NCBI GenBank assembly: GCA_035566895.1
Contig: DATMQA010000168.1
Span: forward strand, 1-14,011
Source of the DNA: DATMQA01 sp035566895
GTDB lineage: Bacteria > Verrucomicrobiota > Verrucomicrobiia > Limisphaerales > UBA8199
Reading direction: 5' to 3'
Length of the DNA stretch: 14,011 nucleotides
Part shown: positions 6,770 to 14,009 of the stretch, one piece after another
How the letters are laid out: each line of letters starts with the position of its first letter
How positions within the stretch are numbered: the first letter of the stretch is position 1
Position numbers and translations under genes: made by a program
The notes under the pieces: model-generated
What the model saw: the letters and a program-made list of their open reading frames with translations, nothing else
What the model was told of the DNA's origin: nothing
Database searches by the model: none

Positions 6770-7273
6770 ATGCGAAAGAAGAACGCCACGCGACCAACCG
6801 TCTCCATCCTGATGGGCAGCGATTCAGATTGGCCGACGATGAAGGCCGCCGCCGATGCTTGCGCCGAATTCGACATCCCGCATGAAGTCCGCGTCATCTC
6901 GGCGCATCGTGCGCCGCGGGACCTGGAGCGCTATGCCACCAACGCGCACCAAAGGGGCACCTGCGTCATCATCGCCGGTGCGGGCGGCGCAGCCCACCTG
7001 CCCGGCGTGACGGCCGCTTTCACTCCCTTGCCTGTGATCGGTGTGCCGATCGCGGGTAAAGTCTTGCAGGGGCTGGATTCCCTGCTGTCCATCGTTCAAA
7101 TGCCGAGCGGGGTTCCCGTCGCGACGGTCGCCATTGGCGGCGCGCGTAATGCGGGCCTGCTGGCGGTCCAGATTCTCGCCGTCGGAAATCCTGCGTTGCA
7201 GAAGAAATTCCTCGATTTCAAAACGCGTTTGGCGGAGGAGTCGCGGGCTAAGAATCGGAATCTGGCTCGATAA
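6770..7273 (+). CDS. purE: N5-carboxyaminoimidazole ribonucleotide mutase (class I PurE)
   Basis: The 167-residue PurE of de novo purine synthesis converts N5-CAIR, the product of PurK, to CAIR. Class I motifs are complete: GSDSDWPTM (16-24) binds phosphate, SAHRAP (44-49) carries the active-site His46, IAGAGGAAHLPG (68-79) lines the pocket, and GLDSLLSIVQMPSGVPVATVAIG is followed by GARNAGLLA. The last stretch is compact, like the Thermotoga form (AINNAKNAG) rather than the E. coli form, which is two residues longer. The protein would work as an octamer in the cytoplasm. purK, usually adjacent, is absent from this window, so it must lie elsewhere if this is the PurK-dependent class. No good Shine-Dalgarno is visible before the ATG. 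The gene is convergent with gltX, with a 132-nt gap. Confidence 0.97.
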   Translation: MRKKNATRPTVSILMGSDSDWPTMKAAADACAEFDIPHEVRVISAHRAPRDLERYATNAHQRGTCVIIAGAGGAAHLPGVTAAFTPLPVIGVPIAGKVLQGLDSLLSIVQMPSGVPVATVAIGGARNAGLLAVQILAVGNPALQKKFLDFKTRLAEESRAKNRNLAR

Positions 7274-7375
7274 GGTGAAAGGGAGTGCCTGGGGCGTAGA
7301 GTGTGGGGCAATGCCGTGCGGGGTGAAAGAGTTCCCTGGTCACTGACAACCGGCTTACTTGCTCCTCCTCCTCGA

Positions 7376-7408
7376 TAACGGGTAAATCGAAAATCGTAAA
7401 TCCCGTTA
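7376..7408 (-). terminator. Inverted repeat over the gltX stop codon, possible terminator
   Basis: TAACGGG (7376-7382) and CCCGTTA (7402-7408) form a perfect 7-bp stem with a 19-nt AT-rich loop containing GATTTACGATTTTCGATTT when read on the minus strand. The left arm of the minus-strand reading includes the gltX TAA. There is no following T-run, so termination is uncertain; it may be one copy of an interspersed repeat. Confidence 0.3.
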
Positions 7409-8752
7409 GCCCATTTTCTCCAACGCTCGGTCAATTCTCTGGAGTGCCCTGTCCCTCCCTAGAATGGCCAACAAATGGTAGAGGCTGGGTCCCGCGGTGT
7501 TGCCGCAGCAGGCCAGCCGCGTCGGATGCACCAGCACGCCGGCTTTGACACCCAACTCCTGTGCCACAGTCTTAAGAGTAATACCAATGGCATCGGCCTC
7601 GAAAGGTTCGAGTTTGGCCAGCGCCTCGCGCAACTTCGCCAGGCGCGGTTTGTTCTCCGCTGTGAAATCGCGCTGCGCGGCCTCGGGGTCGTACTGAATG
7701 GCGTCTTTGAAATAGAACCCCGCGTAGGCGGGCAGCTCGCCGAAAAGCTTGAACTTGCCTTTGCAGGTATCGAGGGCCGCCTTGACGTACGAAACCGGGT
7801 ACTGGTTGGTATCCAGCCCGGCGCGGGCCAGCGCATGAATCGAAAGCTCGTAAAAGCGGTCCTCGTCCATCTCGCGCACATACTCGCCGTTGAGCCAGTT
7901 GAGCTTGCTAAGATCGAACCGGGCGTTATGCCGAAGAATCTGCGGCAAATCGAAGAGCTCGACCACCTCGGGCAGCGCCATTTTTTCGCGGTTGTTCTTC
8001 GGGGACCAGCCCAGCAAGCAGAGATAATTCACAATCGCCTCGGGCGCATAGCCCTCGTCCAGGTAAGTGGTCAGCGACGCGCCTTTGTCCCGCTTGCTCA
8101 TCTTGGTACCATCAATGTTCAGGATCAGCGGAATGTGGGCATACTTCGGCGGCTCGACCCCGAACGCCCGGAAGAGCGCGATATGCTTGGCCGTGTTGGT
8201 CAGGTGGTCCTCGCCGCGAACCACGTGCGTGATGTTCATCTCCAGGTCATCGAGCACGTTCACCAGATGAAACACCGGCTGGCCGTCCGAGCGCACAATG
8301 ACGAAATCCGGGTCCGCCTGCTCGCGGTCGGTCAATTCCCGCCGGACATTGCCGACGACCAGGTCCGGAATCAGGATCGGCTCGCGCGTCATCTTGAACT
8401 TGATCGCCCCTTCGTGCTCGTAAGCCAACCCGCGGGACAGCAGCGCCTCCACACGTCGCGTATAGTTCTCCTTTCGTTGACTCTGGAAGTACGGACCGTA
8501 ATTGCCCTTGCCTGGCCCGGTGGCATCACCACTGATGGGCCCCTCATCCCAATCCAGGCCCAGCCAGCGCAATCCGTTAAGAATCACGTTTATCGCTTCC
8601 TGCGTGTTGCGCGCCGCATCGGTGTCTTCGATGCGCAGAAGGAACGTGCCGCCGGTGTGCCGGGCATACAGCCAGTTGAACAGCGCCGTGCGGGCGCCGC
8701 CAATATGCAGAAACCCGGTCGGACTCGGCGCAAAGCGTACGCGAACTTTCAT
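7406..8752 (-). CDS. gltX: Glutamate--tRNA ligase, shortened form
   Basis: This class I synthetase charges tRNA with glutamate, and also tRNA-Gln if the genome uses the transamidation route. The Rossmann fold opens with VRFAPSPTGFLHIGGARTAL (the HIGH-type motif HIGG at 16-19), followed by LRIEDTD (39-45) and GPYFQSQR (86-93). RGEDHL (179-184) and KMSKR (217-221) follow, then LLGWSPKN. The C-terminal anticodon-binding region ends with HPTRLACCGNTAGPSLYHLLAILG. At 448 residues it is shorter than E. coli GltX (471). The shortfall is focused: after GLAY (108-111) the chain goes directly to EHEGAIKFKM, where the E. coli protein has about 45 more residues, including a YDGRCR segment and zinc-binding cysteines. 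A small insertion (near 74-84, GDATGPGKGNY) is also seen. A GAGGT about 11 nt before the ATG, or AAGGA closer in, may serve as ribosome-binding site. It is divergent from the DUF433 gene. Confidence 0.96.
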   Translation of the reverse strand: MKVRVRFAPSPTGFLHIGGARTALFNWLYARHTGGTFLLRIEDTDAARNTQEAINVILNGLRWLGLDWDEGPISGDATGPGKGNYGPYFQSQRKENYTRRVEALLSRGLAYEHEGAIKFKMTREPILIPDLVVGNVRRELTDREQADPDFVIVRSDGQPVFHLVNVLDDLEMNITHVVRGEDHLTNTAKHIALFRAFGVEPPKYAHIPLILNIDGTKMSKRDKGASLTTYLDEGYAPEAIVNYLCLLGWSPKNNREKMALPEVVELFDLPQILRHNARFDLSKLNWLNGEYVREMDEDRFYELSIHALARAGLDTNQYPVSYVKAALDTCKGKFKLFGELPAYAGFYFKDAIQYDPEAAQRDFTAENKPRLAKLREALAKLEPFEADAIGITLKTVAQELGVKAGVLVHPTRLACCGNTAGPSLYHLLAILGRDRALQRIDRALEKMG

Positions 8753-8824
8753 TTCCTTTGAGTACCTCTAGCGGTGAATGAGGCGCGGAACAAGGGGAAA
8801 AGGTTCCTTGAACCACACACCAGA

Positions 8825-8835
8825 AAAGGATAGGG
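8825..8835 (+). promoter_or_regulatory. Ribosome-binding region deciding the DUF433 start
   Basis: AAAGGA (8825-8830) and AGGG (8832-8835) precede the gene. AGGG is 6 nt from the ATG at 8842. An upstream in-frame TTG at 8836 lies directly against AGGG and is less suitable, so the ATG is preferred. Confidence 0.5.
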
Positions 8836-8841
8836 TTGTGC

Positions 8842-9117
8842 ATGATCGCAACGAGCTATCGCTACATCGTCAAAGCGCCCGGCGTGCGTTCCGGCCATGC
8901 CATCGTGGAGGGAACCCGCATCGGGGTGCACGATGTTGTAGCGATGACCAAGACGGGAGCATCCGTGGATGAAGTGGTGGCCAGTTTCCCCAGGTTGACG
9001 AGGGCGCAGGTCTATGAATGCCTGGCCTATTATGAAGACCACCGTAAGGAAATTGACCCCTTGATGGCAGAGCAACTTGCACACCTCGACGAGGCATCGA
9101 ACCTGCGACAGGGCTGA
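8842..9117 (+). CDS. DUF433 family protein, antitoxin-like
   Basis: This 91-residue protein belongs to the DUF433 family, helical proteins often annotated as VapB-like antitoxins. The family core is the small beta part GHAIVEGTRIGVHDVVAM (18-35) followed by the helix-turn-helix-like GASVDEVVASFPRLTRAQVYECLAYYEDHRKEID. The typical DUF433 partner is a DUF5615/PIN-like nuclease directly downstream; no such start (M..LLDENL...) is found in the 220 bp that follow, so this copy looks orphaned. The family is also found alone in many genomes, and a DNA-binding role for the fold is plausible. It could belong to a standalone regulator rather than a toxin-antitoxin pair. It is divergent from gltX. Confidence 0.85.
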   Translation: MIATSYRYIVKAPGVRSGHAIVEGTRIGVHDVVAMTKTGASVDEVVASFPRLTRAQVYECLAYYEDHRKEIDPLMAEQLAHLDEASNLRQG

Positions 9118-9224
9118 TCATCCTGAACCGGAAGCGGACTCGACAAACCGAGTGCAGGCGCATCCTGCAGTTGCTGGCGGACGCCGGCGAACAAGGATTA
9201 ACCAGGAACATTAATTTCGCCTAG
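9114..9224 (+). pseudogene. Possible coding remnant after the DUF433 gene
   Basis: A short open stretch overlaps the DUF433 stop and reads ...RRILQLLADAGEQGLTRNINFA before TAG. The piece resembles the start of a winged-helix or similar helical domain. There is no ATG, GTG or TTG start in this frame, so if real it is a decayed remnant. It may also be chance. Confidence 0.15.
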
Positions 9225-9339
9225 AGCGCCCTCTGCGCTAATGCGAAAGCATCTTCACGAGATATATACATAGCTGGCAAGCAGGAGCTCAGCGACGAGA
9301 ACCGCGCGTGAAAATCTCTCTCGCGCTTTGACTACCGTA

Positions 9340-11097
9340 ATGAGACAACCTAACTACGACAAGGCGCCCTACGTGGCAGTTCCTCGCGGCGAGGGGGCTT
9401 GCGTACAAGGCTGGGAGGCGATTAGCGAACGGTTGCGACGAGTTGTCGCGGCTCGCAATAGGAAGAGGCTCGTTTTGGTTGTCGAGTGTTATACCGGCGT
9501 GGATGAGAAGCAGGTGCTAGGCGAACTCAAGGCCAGGCTGGCGCCGGCCCTGGCGGTCCAGGCCAGCCAGGCGATGCTGGCGACCGAGCGCATCGAGCAG
9601 GTCGTTCAGCCTTTCCTCGGCGGCAATGACCCGGTATTCGGATTTCTCAGCAGTCTGACGCTCCCGCAGTTTTTCGAACCGACGAAACTGTGGCATTGGC
9701 GTGATGCGGTTAAGCGAGTGGCTGAGGGTCTCGTGCTCATCGTCGGCTGCGGGGCGCGGTTAATTGCCGAAGGCGATATTTTGGTTTATGCGGATTTGGC
9801 GCGGTGGGAAGCGCAAAATCGTTTTCGTCGCAACGAGACCGGCAATCTCGGTGCAAAGGACAGCAGACTCGCAGCGGGGCTGAAGTACAAGCGGGCCTTC
9901 TTTGTCGACTGGCGCGTTTGTGACCGGTGGAAGCAGCCGTTGATTGCCAAATGGGACTTTGTACTCGATACCACCAACCCCCGCGAGCCGAAGCTGGCAG
10001 ACGGCGAGGTGGTGCGGCGCGGTTTGCGCGAGGCGGTCCGACGCCCGTTTCGCGTGGTCCCATTTTTCGACCCGGCGCCGTGGGGCGGTCAATGGATGAA
10101 GGAGGTCTGCGACCTGGACCGCAGCGCCAAGAACTACGGCTGGTGCTTCGATTGCGTGCCCGAGGAAAACAGTCTGTTGCTGGGTTTTGGTGCGATACGC
10201 CTGGAGGTGCCGGCCCTTGACCTCGTGTTCGACCAGGCGCGGGCGCTGCTGGGGGATGCAGTTTATGGCCGATTCGGTCACGAGTTTCCGATCCGGTTCG
10301 ACTTTCTTGACACCATGGAGGGCGGCAACCTCTCGTTCCAGGTCCATCCGTTGACGGAGTATATCCGGCGGAACTTTGGCATGAGTTACACCCAGGACGA
10401 GAGTTATTATCTTTTGGATGCCAAACCTGACGGCGTCGTCTTGCTGGGCCTGAAGGACGGCGTCGATTCCGCGTCGATGGCGCGCGACCTGGAAGCGGCG
10501 CAGAAGGGCGGCCCGCCTTTTCCCGCCGGGCGTTACGCGAATGCATGGCCGGCGAAGAGACACGATCATTTCCTGATCCCGGCCGGCACGGTGCATTGCT
10601 CGGGCCGGAATTCGATGGTGCTGGAAATCAGCGCGACGCCTTACATTTTCACCTTCAAGATGTGGGACTGGGGCCGGCTGGGACTCGATGGCAAACCGCG
10701 TCCCATCCATCTGCAGCACGGCCTGGCCAATATCCAATGGGACCGAACCACGCGATGGGTGAAAGAGAACCTGGTGAGGGTGATAGTTCCGCTGGGGCAA
10801 GGTGATGGGTGGCGGGAGGAGCGAACCGGACTGCACGAGACCGAGTTCATCGAGACGCGGCGGCACTGGTTCACCAAAGCCGTCCCCCATGATACGAACG
10901 GCGGAGTCAATGTGCTGAATTTGGTCCAGGGGGACGAAGCTATTATCGAAAGCCCTGAAAATGTGTTTGAACCGTTTGTGGTTCACTACGCCGAGACATT
11001 CATCGTTCCGGCGGCGGTAGGGCCCTACACGATTCGGCCACACGGTGCAGAGATTGGCAGCGAGTGCGCGACGATCAAGGCATTTGTCCGAACCTGA
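9340..11097 (+). CDS. Class I mannose-6-phosphate isomerase-like protein with long N-terminal domain
   Basis: This 585-residue cytoplasmic protein's C-terminal part (about 237-585) is a class I (type I) phosphomannose isomerase cupin of the ManA type, interconverting mannose-6-phosphate and fructose-6-phosphate. Zinc ligands by analogy with fungal PMI are all present: Gln334 and His336 in SFQVHP, Glu354 in QDESYYLLD, and His419 in IPAGTVHCSG. The domain starts with RVVPFFDPAPWGGQWM (the PWGG entry). The N-terminal ~230 residues are not in ordinary ManA. They look like a nucleotide-kinase-type alpha/beta domain: RLVLVVECYTGVDEK in the P-loop position lacks the GK[ST] needed for phosphate binding, and later come DPVFGFL, LVLIVGCGARLIAEGDILVYADLARWEAQNRFR and IAKWDFVLDT. 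It is therefore probably a degenerate P-loop fold or a relative. The ATG at 9340 is preferred to the TTG at 9328, because it gives MRQPNYDKAPYVAV, which is more natural; neither has a clear ribosome-binding site. The gene converges on the NatA/B operon with a 17-nt gap. True PMI activity is likely but not certain. Confidence 0.88.
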   Translation: MRQPNYDKAPYVAVPRGEGACVQGWEAISERLRRVVAARNRKRLVLVVECYTGVDEKQVLGELKARLAPALAVQASQAMLATERIEQVVQPFLGGNDPVFGFLSSLTLPQFFEPTKLWHWRDAVKRVAEGLVLIVGCGARLIAEGDILVYADLARWEAQNRFRRNETGNLGAKDSRLAAGLKYKRAFFVDWRVCDRWKQPLIAKWDFVLDTTNPREPKLADGEVVRRGLREAVRRPFRVVPFFDPAPWGGQWMKEVCDLDRSAKNYGWCFDCVPEENSLLLGFGAIRLEVPALDLVFDQARALLGDAVYGRFGHEFPIRFDFLDTMEGGNLSFQVHPLTEYIRRNFGMSYTQDESYYLLDAKPDGVVLLGLKDGVDSASMARDLEAAQKGGPPFPAGRYANAWPAKRHDHFLIPAGTVHCSGRNSMVLEISATPYIFTFKMWDWGRLGLDGKPRPIHLQHGLANIQWDRTTRWVKENLVRVIVPLGQGDGWREERTGLHETEFIETRRHWFTKAVPHDTNGGVNVLNLVQGDEAIIESPENVFEPFVVHYAETFIVPAAVGPYTIRPHGAEIGSECATIKAFVRT

Positions 11098-11114
11098 TAC
11101 GGCGTAACCGATTC

Positions 11115-12707
11115 TCACCCTCTGATCCACCGCAGCATCTCGATAATTTTGGGCGGCTGGCCGGTGCGGAGGATACCGATGCGAAAGATTTTGCCGCTCA
11201 TCCACAGGACGGCGCCGGTGGTGGCCAGGAGCAGAACCAGCGTGCCGATGAGGTCAATGAGCGGTGGATCAGCGCCCGCGCGGTTCATCATGGTAAAGGG
11301 CGTGTAAATTGGGATCCAGGAGAAGACCCGGGCCACGGTGCCGTTGGGGTCGCGCGGAATGTAGGTCATGGTGAGCAACGGAACCATCAGCAGCATTGTC
11401 AAAACGCCCATGTAACTTTGCGCCTCTTTGAGCGTGTTGCAGACGCTGCCGAGCGAGAGGATGAGGCCGCCATACAGCAGATAGCCGAGCAGGAAATAAA
11501 CGGAGAATAGCGGGACCAAATTCGAGGTTTTTAGCACGGTGAGCACATGGCCGGCGATGTCGGACGCGCCGCCGGATTTCCAGCTCAGAACGGCAAAGAC
11601 GGCGACCATCCACCCTCCGATCATGGTCAGGCCGATGGCGGCGATGCCTGCGAGTTTGCCCATCATAAGCTCGCCGGGCGTCACGCTGGAGAGCAGGACT
11701 TCGATGATGCGGTTGGATTTCTCTTCGATGGTGTTGCTGAGAAGCATCTGGTTGATAGCAAAGACCGCCACCCAGAGCAAATAGACGAAAGCGCTGGGGG
11801 CCCACTGTTTGACGATATCGGCCGTGTTTACGGCCTCCTGGCCGGTTTCTTTCTTTGGATTGAGACTCACCAGGGGAGCATAAATCTGCTCAACCTGCCG
11901 GAGAGCCGCCACGTCGACCCCGCGGGAGAGGTACTCGCCGCGGTGAATTTCATTATTGACGGCCTGCTCAATCTCATGAGGAAGACCCGAGCCTTCCTTG
12001 GCCGGGGTCACGTCAGTGGACCAATACTGAATGCCTGCCGGGACCGGCGTGTTCCCCGAGACACTTCCAGCCTCGCCAGTGGGTGCGCCCGAGGCAGGGG
12101 CCTTGGGGCTGTTCGGTCGAACGATCTGATTCTGTATATCGCGCGGGATGAGAATCGCTGCATAAAGCCCGGAGGACTGGCCATTCACAACGAGTTGTTT
12201 GTCGCCACGCAGATACGGTTTGAGGTCCCGGGCCAGGGTGGCGAGGTCGGTCTTGGAATCGAGTCCCGGGGGCAGAGGGGCGCGAACCAGGTCGCGACGC
12301 GGGGCTTTGAATGCCGGGGCGTTGGGTTTGAGCCAGGGCTGAAGACTCTTCAGGAACGGTTCCTGCCCGCCGTTCTTGAGGAAGGCCTTTACGGACTGGG
12401 GAGTGTCATCCCCGGTGGCCTGGTCACCGCCTGGCTTGGCGGAGTTCTTTCTGGCATAATCCTTCAGGGCACCGAAGAGTTGCTTTTGGTAGGACGCGTC
12501 CAGGGTCTCGCTTAAAACGGCTTCAAAATCGCCGGACTGGTCCACGAGGACAAAGTAGCGAGTCGGGGTGCCTTTTTCGTGGAGAAAGATCGGCACCTGA
12601 ACGCTGAGAAAGAGGATGGCCGGAAACATGAAAAGGCTGATCCAAAAGCCCTTGGTTTTGGCGCTCTCGGCGTATTCGCGCCAGGCGACTAAGAAGGCGT
12701 ATTTCAT
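11115..12707 (-). CDS. ABC-2 type transporter permease (NatB/YhaP-like)
   Basis: This 530-residue permease pairs with the ATPase encoded just upstream. Topology: one N-terminal membrane helix after a short basic start (WISLFMFPAILFLSVQVPIF, about 22-41), then a large extracytoplasmic domain (about 45-300), then a bundle of five or so helices (about 303-322, 352-376, 397-423, 432-450, 484-504). The cytoplasmic loop NTIEEKSNRIIEVLLSSVTP (325-344) is the characteristic ABC-2 coupling motif and is followed by MMGKLAG. A Pro/Gly-rich stretch at about 196-225 looks like a flexible linker in the external domain. NatB-type permeases are known for Na+ export or antibiotic/peptide resistance; the cargo here cannot be assigned. 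The start codon overlaps the ATPase stop in ATGA (12704-12707). Confidence 0.93.
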   Translation of the reverse strand: MKYAFLVAWREYAESAKTKGFWISLFMFPAILFLSVQVPIFLHEKGTPTRYFVLVDQSGDFEAVLSETLDASYQKQLFGALKDYARKNSAKPGGDQATGDDTPQSVKAFLKNGGQEPFLKSLQPWLKPNAPAFKAPRRDLVRAPLPPGLDSKTDLATLARDLKPYLRGDKQLVVNGQSSGLYAAILIPRDIQNQIVRPNSPKAPASGAPTGEAGSVSGNTPVPAGIQYWSTDVTPAKEGSGLPHEIEQAVNNEIHRGEYLSRGVDVAALRQVEQIYAPLVSLNPKKETGQEAVNTADIVKQWAPSAFVYLLWVAVFAINQMLLSNTIEEKSNRIIEVLLSSVTPGELMMGKLAGIAAIGLTMIGGWMVAVFAVLSWKSGGASDIAGHVLTVLKTSNLVPLFSVYFLLGYLLYGGLILSLGSVCNTLKEAQSYMGVLTMLLMVPLLTMTYIPRDPNGTVARVFSWIPIYTPFTMMNRAGADPPLIDLIGTLVLLLATTGAVLWMSGKIFRIGILRTGQPPKIIEMLRWIRG

Positions 12708-13702
12708 TGGCGAACAACCTCCTTTGTTTCGGGGCCGACCAGGCGCATAAAAACCTCGTGGAGTGTCGGTTCGCTCTGGTTGAAGCTATCCAGGCGGATT
12801 CGCTGGGCAAAGCAGGTTTGCAGGATATGCTGGGGGTCGGCGTTTTCGCGCAATTCGAGTTCCCATTGAGTATGGCCGTCGTGGCCGTTGGGGTGGCCGT
12901 CGGCGCCGGCCAAGGGCACCAATCGGGCGTCAACGACTTCCTCCAGAGCGCGCAGCGGGCCGATGGGGTCTTCGGTTTGGATGCGCACGCGGCGGGGAAT
13001 GGTGCGTTTCGCATCCGATATCGTGCCGTCGAAAATCATTTTGCCTTTTGCGATCAGCAGGATCCGGTCACAGAGCCGCTCGGCATGCTGCATGACGTGG
13101 GTCGAGAAGAGAACCGTCCGATTGCACCGGACCATGTCGCGGATGATTTCCTCCATGACCTGTTGGTTGAGCGGATCAAGCCCGGAGAAGGGCTCATCCA
13201 GAATGACGAACTCGGGGTCGTGCGCCAGCGACGCCAGCATTTGCACCTTTTGTCCCATGCCCTTCGAGAGCGCGTCGGTGGGTTTTTCGGCGAAATCTTT
13301 CAGGCCGTACTTTTCGAGCAATTCAAAGGCGCGCCGTTTGGCATCCTTCCTGGTCAGACCTTTCAACGTGGCGAAGTAGGCGATGACTGCCCAGGTCTTC
13401 ATCTTTTTATAGAGGCCCTTTTCCTCGGGCAGGTAGCCGATGCGCTGGCGCACTTCCAGGGCCGAGCTATGGCCCAGAACGGTGAGCGAGCCGCTGCTCG
13501 GCTTGAGGATGTCGAGGATCATTCGGATCGTGGTGGTTTTGCCGGCGCCATTCGGGCCAAGGAAACCGCAGATCGAGCCGGGAAGAAGCGTGAAATTCAC
13601 GTCGTCGACGGCCTTAAAGTCGCCGAAGAACTTCGTCACGTTTCGAAGCTCAAGCACCGGCGCCGTCGCCGGCGGCTCGATTTCGATTGTATCTTTCGGC
13701 AT
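12704..13702 (-). CDS. ABC transporter ATPase (NatA/YhaQ-like) with DUF4162 C-terminus
   Basis: This 332-residue ATPase energises the downstream permease. The N-terminal ATPase domain (about 16-235) has Walker A GPNGAGKTT (49-57), the family-typical YLPEEKGLY (90-98, Glu in the Q-loop position), signature LSKGMGQ (145-151), Walker B VILDE (166-170) with catalytic Glu170, D-loop SGLD, and switch His202 in FSTHVMQHAE. The final third (about 236-320) is a DUF4162 domain ending EPTLHEVFMRLVG. It holds a short His/Gly-rich insertion (ADGHPNGHDGH, 267-277) that could be a flexible loop or weak metal site; this is speculative. A GGGA 6-7 nt upstream of the ATG is a weak ribosome-binding site. A 5-4-5 palindrome (ATGTT-TCCC-AACAT, 13703-13716) abuts the start codon on the upstream side. 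Confidence 0.96.
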   Translation of the reverse strand: MPKDTIEIEPPATAPVLELRNVTKFFGDFKAVDDVNFTLLPGSICGFLGPNGAGKTTTIRMILDILKPSSGSLTVLGHSSALEVRQRIGYLPEEKGLYKKMKTWAVIAYFATLKGLTRKDAKRRAFELLEKYGLKDFAEKPTDALSKGMGQKVQMLASLAHDPEFVILDEPFSGLDPLNQQVMEEIIRDMVRCNRTVLFSTHVMQHAERLCDRILLIAKGKMIFDGTISDAKRTIPRRVRIQTEDPIGPLRALEEVVDARLVPLAGADGHPNGHDGHTQWELELRENADPQHILQTCFAQRIRLDSFNQSEPTLHEVFMRLVGPETKEVVRQ

Positions 13703-13788
13703 ATGTTTCCCAACATGGGGATACTACAGAGCTCTTAAAGTCCCGACGAGGGATTTCGGTTCGGCAGCAACGGGTTTTCGACTGACCG

Positions 13789-13832
13789 TTCCGCCTCACC
13801 CCAACCCTCTCCGTTGGTGGGAGTGGGGGAAT
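13789..13832. repeat. GC-rich palindromic intergenic repeat (CCTCACCCC...GGGGGAA type)
   Basis: CTCACCCCAACCCTCTCC, then GTTGGTGG, then GAGTGGGGGAA form an imperfect inverted repeat. This resembles the short 'CCTCACCCC...CCCTCTCC' interspersed palindromes common in GC-rich bacterial intergenic DNA, which often create false peptides reading SPTPTNGEGWGE. Only one copy lies in the window. Confidence 0.5.
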
Positions 13833-13922
13833 CCAAGCCTGGACCGCCGCCGCATTGGGATTCAGACAGGGCATCCATGAGTTCCTCACTGTGTTTGGGG
13901 TACTTGATGGTTGGTTGTGGTG

Positions 13923-14009
13923 CTATCCGGTTTTCGTCACCTGCCGAGCGGGCTGTCCCCATGTGCCCGAATAGACGAACTGCTTCAGCGGCTTGCGCTG
14001 CCGTGGCGC
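13923..14009 (-). CDS. Possible C-terminal fragment of an upstream minus-strand gene
   Basis: The minus strand from the window edge to a TAG at 13923-13925 gives 28 residues ending KQFVYSGTWGQPARQVTKTG. Third positions are GC-rich, as in neighbouring genes, and the Y.GTW..P pattern resembles the last strand of AsmA/YhdP-like membrane-anchored proteins. Another minus-strand frame is also open to the edge here, so the assignment is weak. Confidence 0.3.
   Translation of the reverse strand, partial: APRQRKPLKQFVYSGTWGQPARQVTKTG

Noticed and set aside
7475..8761. Plus-strand open frame of 428 codons opposite gltX
   Set aside because: It is antisense to gltX, which has HIGG and KMSKR motifs. The predicted product has no family resemblance.
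9225..9239. Small hairpin AGCGC-CCTCT-GCGCT upstream of the PMI-like gene
   Set aside because: The stem is only 5 bp and no T-run follows, so it is not convincing as a terminator or regulator.
9261..9270. TATATA upstream of the PMI-like gene as a -10 element
   Set aside because: No -35 of acceptable quality lies 16-18 nt upstream, so the promoter is not supported.
9760..11205. Minus-strand open frame of 481 codons opposite the PMI-like gene
   Set aside because: It is antisense to a gene with conserved zinc ligands and would run past its end toward the permease. The product is rich in Arg/His/Pro without a domain.
11547..12515. Plus-strand open frame of 322 codons opposite the permease
   Set aside because: It is antisense to a clear ABC-2 permease and has no recognisable motif.
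12707..13738. Plus-strand open frame of 343 codons opposite the NatA-like ATPase
   Set aside because: It is antisense to a gene with intact Walker A, signature and Walker B; composition is typical of a shadow frame.
13735..13962. Minus-strand 75-codon frame upstream of the NatA-like gene
   Set aside because: Its middle is the peptide SPTPTNGEGWGEAERS, a typical false translation of the CCTCACCCC palindromic repeat. There is no ribosome-binding site and no domain.
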